Below, one piece after another: positions 46,257 to 56,079 of a DNA stretch of 64,000 nt (its first letter is position 1; every line of letters begins with the position of its first letter). Below the pieces are notes generated by a model that was not told where the DNA came from, searched no databases, and was given only the letters and a program-made list of their open reading frames with translations. Location of the stretch: assembly GCA_003254905.1 (NCBI GenBank), contig QANU01077762.1, positions 7,344-71,343 on the forward strand, read 5' to 3'. The position numbers and the translations under genes are program-made. The stretch is from Nissolia schottii. Its lineage: Eukaryota > Streptophyta > Magnoliopsida > Fabales > Fabaceae.

Positions 46257-46526
46257 GGGTTAGGAACCCATCTTACAAGAGAATCTCGGAGGCAAGGTTT
46301 AGGCACTTACCATGACACGTGCTCACGCCGTCATGGCCATGGCTTCGCCAAGCTTCCTCGATCTCCGGCTCCTTCACAAGCCTCGTCTTTGTTCCTAACC
46401 TAACCTAAACTAAACTAAGCTTTAAAGTGCAACAAAATGAAGAAAGAATGGTGTTTGGAGGGGGGTTGGATGGAATGCCCCGAAGTGATCTCGGCCTCCT
46501 CTATTTATAGGCAGATTTTGGGGTCC

Positions 46527-46823
46527 ATCGCTCAGCGGTTTTGGTCCCATCGCTGAGCGATAAGCTCTGAATCGCTGGGCGGCGGCGCTTAATCGCTGAG
46601 CGATTGTACTTTTACGCGTCTTCATTAAATGCTCGACAGCTTTTTGCAGGGCGGTGCTGACGTGTCAAGCGGCCATTGGCTGGCTCCAGCTGGCTCCAGC
46701 TGGCTCAATGATGGCGCCGGTGCAAGTGGCTTGCCGACGTCCTTTCGCTGAGCGATAAGTATTACATCGCTGAGCGATTCTTCTCTAGTCGTTGAGCGGT
46801 GCTTGGTTCCTCGCTGAGCGATG
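46527..46823. repeat. CGCT[C/G]AGCG word cluster, left Athila-like LTR
   Basis: Eight exact or one-off sites occur: ~46528, 46550, 46572 (one-off), 46593, 46745, 46767, ~46790 (one-off) and 46813. Many read ATCGCTGAGCGAT, a longer symmetric word. The same set recurs in the right LTR. Confidence 0.85.
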
Positions 46824-47038
46824 CCTTCGTCCAGAATCTTCTTTTTAAGCTCTTTTCCAATTCTGCCCTTTTCTTCCATTCTTTATGGGATTATTCCTTA
46901 TAAATTATGCTTGCATCCACCTTCAAAATATATTAGAAACCTACAAAACAAAGGAAATTAATTAGATAATTCATTTAAAAACATGCTAGATAAGTGCCAT
47001 TTTAATATGTCAATTTTGTGTAATTTGGGCACTTATCA

Positions 47039-47056
47039 CTCCCCCTGACTTAAGAC
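47039..47056 (-). other. polypurine tract of the Athila-like element
   Basis: The minus strand reads TTAAGTCAGGGGGAG directly before the LTR start TGATAAGTG. Confidence 0.75.
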
Positions 47057-49085
47057 CTTGTTTGTCCTCAAACAAGAGGTAGTAGAATTATTTCATAAAA
47101 GATCAATGCTTATGGTTAATGCAATGAATTGAAATGTTTCAGACAGTTTAAGCTTTAGACCATGTGAAACATAAAAATAATCAGAACAAGTCAAATGCAC
47201 AATTACTTGAATACTATAAACAATTCACTCTATCCAATGTCTTTTCCACCAAGGAAATTATCTTTGTCGCTCAATGGTCAGTAGACCAATTTGGGGTGAG
47301 TGTTTTCGCTCAATATCACCATTGAATTCAACAATTTAAATTTGTTATCTGTCTCACCATTCAATGCAAAGTACGGTCATGCAAGGATCACCGAAGGACT
47401 TTAAAGGGTTGTATCGTGGCTAGGCTACAAGAAAAATTGGTTTTTCTGGATATGCAAATGTTTAATTAAGAGAGCATTTGAAAACCAACTCCTTGTTGTC
47501 ACCTGTTTTCTTTTCAACATTTTTCTTCTCGTTCTTTTTCTAACCCCCTTTTCTCCTTGATTTTCTTTTTCTTCTATCCCTTTATCTTTTTCTTCTTGTT
47601 TTGGGATAGAATGTGTTCTTTTCTTGATTTTGTTCTTTCTATCTTTTCTTTTGTACTTTCCCACTTTTGCCCATCCTTGTCTCCCCCTGACTTAGATCTT
47701 TTGCTCATAATCCAATTATAAATGCTCTCTTAATTTAAGAATTAAGGGACGACATTGTTTTTCCTTTTTAAGGCTTAGGGGTTTATGAACAAAAATTTTC
47801 TCATGTTAGGCTCAAATGGGGTAACAAAGGGAAGTCCTAATTAAGGGTAGGCTTTATTTGGCCAAGTGGGTTTAAATTCTAAAGAACAAAATGCCTTGAT
47901 CATCTCCTATTATTTCCATACAATTATCAACATTAGAGACTCAAGCAAATTCAATTGTGCAAAAACAATGGTGATTCTCTCTTTCTCGCTAAGTGTTTAG
48001 GCTCACTCCCTCACTAGGTTTAGGGTTAATTTCCTTGATTTCAAAACATCTTCAAGGTTATGTTTATGCAAAACAGGCAAGAATGCATAATGACATGTTC
48101 ATGATATCCATGTATTCACAAAGATCTATTATGGATACTGAAATAATTCAATTCATGATATATGTGTTCATGCATCAAACCAAGTAAAATAAACCACTAC
48201 TGTGTTTTTAAACAAACAAGTCTTAAGCACATGTTAAACTACTAACTATTAATGAAGAAAATTAAGTAAGTAAGATGTTAGAATTAGAAATGCTCCCTGT
48301 TCATGGTGAATGTCTTGAAGTAGCCTTCTTGATGTAGCCGTTTGTCTATTTTGTCTATGCTACTTCATCTTGCTTCAATGCTTTGAGGAGATAGAGGCTC
48401 ATCCTTCTTTGAGGAATCATGCTCTTCGTCCTCCAGAAGTGCGTCTCTCTTTTGTGTTGTTAGGAATCTTCATTGGTTGTTCTTCGGCCTGCAAAAACGA
48501 TCAAAGAAAACTCCTTCCTTCCAAATAGCATTAGAGAGATTATGTTTTTATTTTGAATCCTCGTTGGAGACAGAATTTCCTACAACTTTTCGGACAGAAG
48601 TCCCCGCTCAAGTGGACAGATTTTCCCACTATGGTGGACAGAAATTCCCACTCCTTGTGGACAGAATTTCCCACAAAAATTTTCTGGATTCTCAATAAAA
48701 CATCTTAAGGTGCTTTTAGAAAGATTCTTTTCTTTAAAATTACTTTTCATTTCTTAAACAAATAAGAATCTTTTTTCAATTAATTTTGTGCACCTTTCTC
48801 AAATAATTGCTTAAAAGGTTTAAAATCTGTCATTAGGTTTAGAAATAAAAAATGCTTCAAGTTTAGCTTAATTGAAAAAGATTAGCATTTTTAAATTTCA
48901 AACCTAATTACAAGATTTAAATAACCTTTATTCCTTTTTCACCATAGTTCATAAAGTATTTTAACACCTTAAAATTAATTACCTTCAAAATAAATAAGCT
49001 ACTAAATAATAAAAACTTACAGAATTCTGGGTTGCCTCCCAGACAGCGCTTTGTTTAACGTTGTTAGCCCGACGCATTCTTCCTT
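47057..49085. other. non-coding interior of the Athila-like element
   Basis: There is no pol or env-like text on either strand. 47500-47670 is pyrimidine-rich on the plus strand (ttcttttt runs); the Lys/Glu-rich minus-strand frame there is compositional. 48566-48674 holds the ggacagaatttcccac array. 49021-49085 leads into the end of gag. Confidence 0.6.
48566..48674. repeat. five ~17-bp ggacagaatttcccac units
   Basis: Units start at about 48566, 48591, 48613, 48634 and 48658, 21-25 bp apart: ggagacagaatttccta, cggacagaagtccccgc, tggacagattttcccac, tggacagaaattcccac and tggacagaatttcccac. They lie in the non-coding interior, downstream of gag on the element's strand. Confidence 0.75.
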
Positions 49086-50540
49086 CTAGTTCCTTGCTTC
49101 ATCATCACTCCTCCCCTCATGGCAAGAGTTCTTGGGGTTCAGCTCCGGATTGGCCGTAAATCTTTTCTTTTTCAGCTCCGATATATCAGTAGCCAATTGC
49201 CCCAATTGCGTCTCCAAGTTCCTAATAGAGGCTTCGTTGTTCTTTTGATTTATCATTGATTGTTGCATAAATTGATTGAACGTTTCCTCTATTTTAGAAC
49301 TCGGATGCACTGGTGGTTGGTTCTGATACGGGCGGGGTGGTTGATACGGCTGTTGCGGGGCTCTGAATGATGGTCCAGCTTCTTGCCTCCATGGCTGATT
49401 AAAATTTTGATTCGGCCCCCTTTGAAAATTGGTTTGATAGGGTGGCCGTGGCTGGTTTTCAAGGAAGTGCACCTCCTCTTCCCTGAATTGACAAACATTG
49501 GACGGGTGATCGCCGTTACAAATTTCACAGAAAAATACCTGTTGCCTTTTTGCATCTCGGGCCTCTCGAATTTGTTTTGGCAACTCGTTTAGGGCCTTTT
49601 TCACCTCGTCGATTTGTTGCTGGAGTTGCTTGTTTTGTGCAAGAATGGCATCATTGGGTCCCAGCTCAAGCACTCCTCCTCTCCTAGGACCTCTGTTGTA
49701 CTGGCCTTGTTGGTCTGTCAAGGCCATGGAATCGATTATGGAGATTGCCTCCTCCGGTGTCTTGGACATGATTTGTCCACCGGCAGCAGCATCCAGCATC
49801 AGTTTGTGCTGTTGTTGAAGTCCGTTGCGGAAGATGTGGATTTGTGTTTGTGCATCGAATCCATGATTTGGGCACTTTCTCAGCATGGACTTGTAGCGTT
49901 CCCAGGCTTCACAGAGACTTTCTCCCGGAGCCTGCACAAATGTAGCAATTGCAGTTTTCAAATCCATAAATTTAGATTGAGAAAAGTACCTGGCACAAAA
50001 CTTTTCCTCCAACTGATCCCAATTTGACAAGATATTTTGTGGCTGATCAAGCAACCACTCCTTAGCTTTTCCAATTAGTGTCAGGGGAAACATCCGTAAA
50101 AAGATCGATTCTTCATCGGCCTCGGACATTCCCGCGGTCCCACAGAGTTCATAGAATTTTGTTAAATGAGCGTATGGATCCTCATGATCCAAACCTGCAA
50201 AAGGGTTAGCATATAACAATTGAACCAAACCAGGTTGCATCTGAGGTTGTCTTTGAGCACCAGTAGTCCTGCTCATTCTTATAATATTTCTAGGGGTGAA
50301 ATTTACAAATCCCCTATTGTCACTGGCTCCTGTTACATTGCCAGTTCCAGCTCCACCAGCTCCAGTGGTTTCAGCCATGGTTTCTTCTTGGTTTGTTGAA
50401 GAAGATGATGATGATGTTGTTGTCTCTTGCTCCTCTCTTTGTCTGGCTAAGTGCTTTTTCTTCTTTTTCCTATTTTTCCTCAAAGTAGCTTCAATCTCAG
50501 GGTCAAATAATAATTGGTCTTTTGAAGTCTTACCTCGCAA
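49086..50540 (-). CDS. Athila-like Gag protein, intact ORF
   Basis: A 484-codon uninterrupted frame starts at 50540, ~150 bp after the PBS. It has a basic Lys-rich N-terminus (RKNRKKKKKHLARQ, residues 20-33), then a Ser/Thr and Gly-rich linker. The Retrotrans_gag core lies around residues 115-240 (DPYAHLTKFYELCG, FPLTLIGKAKEWL, WDQLEEKFCARYF, WERYKSMLRKCPNHG). A coiled-coil-like QQQIDEVKKALNELP segment is near 310, and a zinc knuckle CEICNGDHPSNVC near 345. The C-terminus is Gln/Pro-rich. Gag packages element RNA. The open frame in an otherwise pol-less element suggests selection on, or recent amplification of, a gag-only derivative. Confidence 0.9.
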   Translation of the reverse strand: MRGKTSKDQLLFDPEIEATLRKNRKKKKKHLARQREEQETTTSSSSSSTNQEETMAETTGAGGAGTGNVTGASDNRGFVNFTPRNIIRMSRTTGAQRQPQMQPGLVQLLYANPFAGLDHEDPYAHLTKFYELCGTAGMSEADEESIFLRMFPLTLIGKAKEWLLDQPQNILSNWDQLEEKFCARYFSQSKFMDLKTAIATFVQAPGESLCEAWERYKSMLRKCPNHGFDAQTQIHIFRNGLQQQHKLMLDAAAGGQIMSKTPEEAISIIDSMALTDQQGQYNRGPRRGGVLELGPNDAILAQNKQLQQQIDEVKKALNELPKQIREARDAKRQQVFFCEICNGDHPSNVCQFREEEVHFLENQPRPPYQTNFQRGPNQNFNQPWRQEAGPSFRAPQQPYQPPRPYQNQPPVHPSSKIEETFNQFMQQSMINQKNNEASIRNLETQLGQLATDISELKKKRFTANPELNPKNSCHEGRSDDEARN

Positions 50541-50690
50541 TTGCTAAGAGAAATTCACACTAGCCAAATAAGATCAAAACAAGAGTTCACAAAATAACAA
50601 AATAGTAACGAAAATAGAACTATACAATATTTTACAAATATTCACAATTGTTTAACTAAACAAAACTCAAGCGATGTATTTTGACGCAAC

Positions 50691-50708
50691 TCCCCGGCAA
50701 CGGCGCCA
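50691..50708 (-). other. primer-binding site, perfect tRNA-Asp match
   Basis: The minus strand TGGCGCCGTTGCCGGGGA is the exact 18-base complement of the 3' end of plant tRNA-Asp (TCCCCGGCAACGGCGCCA), four bases from the LTR. tRNA-Asp priming is typical of the Athila/Tat group. Confidence 0.92.
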
Positions 50709-50712
50709 AATT

Positions 50713-52341
50713 TGATGAAAGCCTTTTTTAACCACTTTCTCGGATCTTGGCACAGCTTATATTTGTCACAACCATGCCAAGCTCGTTGAAAGCTTCTATG
50801 CGCTTTTGTTATCCAAATTAAATTTATATATTCATACCTACTTTACAGCTTCCAGATTCCAAAGGAATCCGTTTGCAGTATAGGGTATGGTCGATCCCAC
50901 AGGGAGTTGTAAAATACCATTCTTGAGTTCATTTAATTAAACAATGAGGTGAAAGATTTGTGATTTGATTTATATTTAAATAGACTAAATAAATAAAAGA
51001 CAGGAAAATAAAATAGGAAACAAATCAGAGGTAGTTCCGGAGCTTGTTGGGAATTTTAATCACATCATAGTTTCATGCATCCAGTTACTTATTACATAGA
51101 ACTATCGTTTGATTGCCCGCCATCAGTTCTTAACTTGTCATCACTTTCGCGCATGACAAGATCACAGGTTTCCCTTGTTAAACTGTCACTTTCGCACACT
51201 AGCTTAACAAGGTACGCCAGCATTAATCCAGATGTTAAAACGGCTAACCTTTATTCCAGTTATGGCAACAAGGTTAGATGAAATGATTTAGGTCAGACTC
51301 TAATGATTGTAACTTTCGTTCACAATGTTCAAGTCTAGGTTCTAGTTAAGCATAGCATTATTGATTTTAATTTGGTTATGACCTAATTAGCATAACTTTC
51401 GTTCATGTAAACAAGTCCCAAATCAAGAATCAAAACACTAAACAAAACTAGCATTAGGCATAAAATCATTCAAGCAAATCATAAGGAAAAGATAGATTCA
51501 TATATAATAGTTACATGGATACAAGCACTACAATAATAATCAAAATCCCAACAAAAAGTGGGTTAGGAACCCATCTTACAAGAGAATCTCGGAGGCAAGG
51601 TTTAGGCACTTACCATGACACGTGCTCACGCCGTCATGGCCATGGCTTCGCCAAGCTTCCTCGATCTCCGGCTCCTTCACAAGCCTCGTCTTTGTTCCTA
51701 ACCTAACCTAAACTAAACTAAGCTTTAAAGTGCAACAAAATGAAGAAAGAATGGTGTTTTGAGGGGGGTTGGATGGAATGCCCCGAAGTGATCTCGGCCT
51801 CCTCTATTTATAGGCAGATTTTGGGGTCCATCACTCAGCGGTTTTGGTCCCATCGCTGAGCGATGAGCTCTGAATCGCTGGGCGGCGGCGCTTAATCGCT
51901 GAGCGATTGTACTTTTACGCGTCTTCATTAAATGCTCGACAGCTTTTTGCAGGGCGGTGCTGACGTGTCAAGCGGCCATTGGCTGGCTCCAGCTGGCTCC
52001 AGCTGGCTCAATGATGGCGCCGGTGCAAGTGGCTTGCCGACGTCCTTTCGCTGAGCGATAAGTGTTACATCGCTGAGCGATTCTTCTCTAGTCGCTGAGC
52101 AGTGCTTGGTTCCTCGCTGAGCGATGCCTTCGTCCAGAATCTTCTTTTTAAGCTCTTTTCCAATTCTGCCCTTTTCTTCCATTCTTTATGGGATTATTCC
52201 TTATAAATTATGCTTGCATCCACCTTCAAAATATATTAGAAACCTACAAAACAAAGGAAATTAATTAGATAATTCATTTAAAAACATGCTAGATAAGTGC
52301 CATTTTAATATGTCAATTTTGTGTAATTTGGGCACTTATCA
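50713..52341 (-). mobile_element. Athila-like LTR, right copy, 1629 bp
   Basis: tgatgaaagcc...gggcacttatca, complete. It is the reference for the solo LTR at 13041 and for the gapped left copy. The CGCTSAGCG cluster lies at 51832-52127. Confidence 0.92.
51832..52127. repeat. CGCT[C/G]AGCG word cluster, right Athila-like LTR
   Basis: Same layout as the left LTR, with two point changes: the first word reads CACTCAGCG and one later word reads CGCTGAGCA. Confidence 0.85.
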
Positions 52342-53573
52342 GCCGCTCAACAATTCTCCATACTCCTCTCAATCATTTTTCCGCGGAACTACCCAGCTAT
52401 ACCTGACGAACCAGGATCTGTTTTCTTTGTTTCTCTTGTCATTCTTTCCCCCTTGCTCATGGATGCTCCTTAAGTTTTTCTCACATATTTCAACCATCAT
52501 ATACTACGCTAGTCCAGGTCATAGGACCCTTCAGAATCATCTCCTAAGTCTTAACATAGCATTTCTAACGTCATTTATCATGAGGCATACAAGCACATAA
52601 ACACATACAAGAAAACATAAGCCACCAAGGGGTGACCAAACCAAGTTTACCCACCTGTAGAAAAACCTGGTGGTGGTGAGGGAAGCTTAGAGTGAAGTCC
52701 CATAAGCCTTGTTGTCGTGAAGCTTGAGCTTCTCCTTTCTCCAAGGTGAAGAACCTCTAACAAGGTGGAGGGGGAAGAGGTTGTTCCTCTTGGTTTTGGA
52801 AGGAATAAAATGAAGAAGGATGAGGAGACTTGAGGGGCTGTGCTTCGGTTCTTAGAAGGTGGAAGAGGGTGGCAAGAATGCTTGGCTTGAAGCTTGATGT
52901 TGGGTGTTCTTGGAGCTTGGCTTGGTGTGTGTTTTTGGAGAATGTAGAAGATGAAATTTCACTTGTAAATTTGGGGGAAGGGAGCTCGGTGTGGGGTGGC
53001 TGAATGGTGAAGTAATTAATTGAGTTTTAGGATTTAGAAAAAGGTGATGAATAGTGGAAATCATGGGCATAGGTATGGCTAGTGTAAGAAAGGTAAGGTG
53101 ATGTGAGTTTTTGGAAGCATGACTTAAGGGATTGGACAAAATCCCAATCAGCCGTGCAGCCCCCTCTCACTTGGATCAGCTGCTGAAATTTTCATTTTCT
53201 CCCGGTTCCGGATCGCTCGTGTTTTATCGCTCGCAGTCTCGGTGCGTCACGCACGGTCGTCCGAAAAATATTCCGTTTATACCGTCGTGACCCTCTAATT
53301 CCCCTCTACCCAAGGGTATTAATATTAAAGATGTTTGTGAATTTTTCTCTGGGGGATTATTTTCACGGACACCTTTTGCGCGTCAAAAAATTTCATCGGC
53401 GAACAGCGGCTGTTTGGTTCTCCGCCGAACTTCCTATCGCGACACGTCTTATTTCCTAGGGATAGTCTACTTAATAATTTCCCATCTTAATTCTCTAATC
53501 ATGATTAGAAACTTAATTTAATAATTATATTTACGATTATTTCTCTAAGGAAAAATCGGGATGTTACAGAGAC

Positions 53574-54201
53574 CCCCCCAAAGTGGCGGGATTATAAGTA
53601 AATGAATTGCGAGTTATTCCCACAGGTTACCCGCTGAGGACGCAAGTTCTCACCCTACGTTTACTTATGATCCTTGGAAGCAAACTCAGTGGCAAATTTA
53701 TCTTTCAGCCGTGGCAAGAGTTGGAATCATCATCTTTGAGGTCTGGAGCTTAAGCAGGGCATGCAGAAATCGTAGCAAGTAGATAGCCTAATAGGAATAG
53801 GCCTTGTATATGTTATTTGTGCCACATGGGACTGTGGGGGTAGCTACACCACAGGTCCTATGCATGGCTATATTTCAGGTGTATATGTGTGTGACATATG
53901 TGAACCCAGGACCACTTGGTATGTATGTATGTGTTATGATAATGAATGTATGTTGAGCAGGTCTTCACAACGTTCCCTCAAGCATATAAGTTTCCTTAGT
54001 TAGTATGATTCGTCGTGGCACGAGTATGGCTCACGTTTTAACAACCAATATTTTGTAAAACAAAGAAAAGTTTTAAATTGATTCATATTTTCGTAACTAA
54101 TTATATTTTCAAAAGTAAGTTTAAAAGTAACTAAGCCGAAAGATAACAACTAGTGAGTATTATTTACGACTTAAACGTAAATAGTTAGTTAGGGTGTTAC
54201 A
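53574..54201 (+). mobile_element. tail of an older Tekay-type LTR split by the Tekay insertion
   Basis: It continues cacctagagac from 36499-36509 with ccccccaaagtggcgggatt and ends agggtgttaca at 54201. aacaactagtgagtattatttacg near 54145 is paralogous to aacaacctagtgagtattac at ~28099 in the CNL-inserted LTR, but overall it is too divergent to be that element's 3' LTR. Confidence 0.65.
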
Positions 54202-55835
54202 CAGAGTGTGTTCCCTATCTCTTTTCTAGAGATGTTTAATTCTGATACCAATGAAAACGATGATAATGAATACAATATATGAGGAGTTTAATTTCTCTAT
54301 GTTGTCAGAACTATGTAATCTAGTATTTTATATCTACAGTGATTTGCATATTAATTAAATTGCAACGACTCCATTCTAAGTGTATGAGTATCTCAATTTG
54401 TGAAAATGATACAATTCTCGTGTTTGTTGGGAGCTTTGGATAATTCCTTTTACCTGTATACCAATTCTTTTTTTTTTTTTAAATGTTTAGTTTAGTATGG
54501 TAACACTGTTAAGGTAAATTCCCATGCTGTATTGCAGGCAATCATTTTAATTAATTCGTTTGTTTTTCTGTGGCTATGTGCTTTGTGTTGTGGCATGCAT
54601 AAAGAAATTATTGAAAAATGTGATATTAATATTAATTCAACAACACTCTACCCAGTTTTGTTTATTTAATATATAGATAATATTTGTAGTTATGTTTTCT
54701 TTTTATTACTACAGAAATGAAAAGAAATAAATGGTTGGTAAGGTGTGTTATGAAGAATAACTTAATGTGAGGTTATTTTATTTGGTTGACTACTGTGAGA
54801 GTAAACAAATAAAATTAGAACGTAAAGGTCAATAAATTAAATTGTCAAATAATCTAATATATTCATCTTATTACTAAGGCATCTGGTTCATAATTGTTAC
54901 TCTGTCTGTCATATGTGTTGATATAAAATATAAATTACTTACTTTCTAATTTAGAATATCCATAAAATAGAATCTAAATTTTTCTTGGAACCAAATAATT
55001 ATACAACTAATTAACATTTATACTTAGCACTGAATTATATTTGTATGCATGGATGACTACATCTCCAATACAGAGATATGTACTTAAATCACTACGCTTC
55101 AACCAGTCCTCTATGGTGATGCTGCCTTTCTTTTATGATGAATTATTGTAATCATAATACATGTAAACTGCGTATTTTACTATATTAATACCATTTAGTG
55201 TGTAATCCCATACATATGATTTATTGCTAAAAGTTGTATTTGTTACTTTCTTGGTTGAGAATTAAGGGTAGAATCGAGATTGAAACAAATAAGTAAGGGT
55301 AATTTAACCATTTTACATGGAATCGATTTGCTAATTATAATGAATTCCAACATTTTTAATGTCAAAAGTAATTATAAAACAATAAAATCTATGAATAACG
55401 TATGCAACAATTTATTTTATGTGTTTAATAAAACTTTTAATATTAAATTGTTGAAATTCTTCTTTCAGTTTGCGTTAATTTTTTTTTATTCTATTCGTTT
55501 TTTATTTAAATTTTCGTTGTTTAATGGTTTATCCCTTATTCATCTCCTTGCGCGAAATATCAACATTGCTTTGTGTCTCTCTTTTTTTGGTAGATTATTC
55601 ACATTCAATCAATTTTTTTTAACAGATTCTCCACAAATTTCGTCGATCCAAAGTGGTTTTCGCAATGTACTACACACAGGTAATGAATCATTGGTGCCAA
55701 ATCCGTTTGCTTACCAATTATTTGTAATCTTTAATTGACTCAAGTTTCTGAATCTATTTTTGATGAACTATGAATTAATTTTTTCAATTAATTGCCATAA
55801 TATAACGGTATTTTTTTTGTAGTATGTGAGGTGGT
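54202..55835. other. AT-rich, no gene recognised
   Basis: No NB-ARC, LRR or transposon text was identified. A 152-codon frame at 55280-55738 is AT-driven; its part tctccacaaatttcgtcgat (55626-55645) might be an outlying Helitron exon but is not supported. Confidence 0.45.
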
Positions 55836-55850
55836 AAAGAAGGCTAAATC

Positions 55851-56036
55851 AACCAACGGGGGTTGATCCAAGTGGTAAGCGGCTTGGTATCGCTTAAGCA
55901 AGGCCCCGAGTTTGAGACCTTGTGTACACAGTTATCCCCGCTGAGAGACTCACCCACCATAGCAAGGTGCGCGACCCTGGTCGACCCGAATTAGTCAAAG
56001 CTAAGCCTTGAATACTAGGTAGGCAACCTAAAAAAA
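55851..56036 (+). mobile_element. tRNA-derived SINE, ~186 bp
   Basis: The element begins aaccaacgggggttgatcc. It has an A-box-like gtggtaagcggcttgg and a B-box-like gagtttgagacc ~30 bp apart, and ends in an A10 tail. A 15-bp perfect TSD aaagaaggctaaatc flanks it (55836-55850 and 56037-56051). This is the target-primed retroposition signature, with an RNA polymerase III promoter inside. The SINE family name is unknown to me. Confidence 0.92.
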
Positions 56037-56079
56037 AAAGAAGGCTAAATCTGAGTTGATGTTCTACTAAGTATTGTTT

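Larger units (their letters stand above)
45584..47038 (-). mobile_element. Athila-like LTR, left copy, with assembly gap
   Basis: tgatgaaagcc...gggcacttatca. It contains 198 N at 46059-46256. Outside the gap it matches the right LTR closely, with differences in 45800-45900. Confidence 0.92.
45584..52341 (-). mobile_element. non-autonomous Athila-like gag-only retrotransposon (TR-GAG type)
   Basis: LTRs 45584-47038 and 50713-52341 flank a 3.67-kb interior, with gccgc TSDs at 45579-45583 and 52342-52346. On the minus strand the order is LTR, tRNA-Asp PBS, gag ORF, ~2-kb non-coding region, PPT, LTR. Gag is open but there is no protease, RT, integrase or envelope-like frame. It would depend on enzymes from an autonomous relative. 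It is the youngest layer in this nest, since it sits inside a Tekay LTR. Confidence 0.92.
36510..53568 (-). mobile_element. defective Tekay/Del chromovirus with a nested Athila-like element
   Basis: This is an LTR retrotransposon on the minus strand: 5' LTR at the right (43903-53568, interrupted by 45584-52341), PBS, gag, protease, RT-RNase H, integrase, chromodomain, PPT, and 3' LTR at the left (36510-39459). It is flanked by gagac TSDs at 36505-36509 and 53569-53573. The chromodomain after integrase and the long LTRs place it in the Tekay (Del) lineage. The two LTRs are highly alike (about five differences in the first 120 bases, about one in the next 400). Coding is broken by several stops, frameshifts and a protease deletion. 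Confidence 0.92.
43903..53568 (-). mobile_element. Tekay 5' LTR (right), split by the Athila-like insertion
   Basis: The two parts, 43903-45583 and 52347-53568 (2903 bp together), line up with the left LTR. The cgcataccggctcacccggg array has three units here (44759-44882). The join is at ccaggcgccgc|tcaacaattc, as in the left LTR at 38226-38245, confirming that 45584-52341 is an insertion. Confidence 0.9.

Noticed and set aside
45939..46403. 154-codon open frame
   Set aside because: It spans the run of N and has no family features.
47425..47664. Lys/Glu-rich 79-codon minus-strand frame
   Set aside because: Composition of a pyrimidine tract on the plus strand, with no family features.
54202..54208. 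gagtg at 54204-54208 as the right-hand TSD of the element inserted in the CNL gene
   Set aside because: The LTR tail ending at 54201 is too different from the 25526-28158 LTR, lies two bases short of gagtg, and is not followed by P-loop text. Likely chance.
55280..55738. 152-codon AT-rich open frame as a host gene
   Set aside because: Phe/Leu/Asn-rich composition typical of AT-rich DNA, no recognisable domain or splice context.
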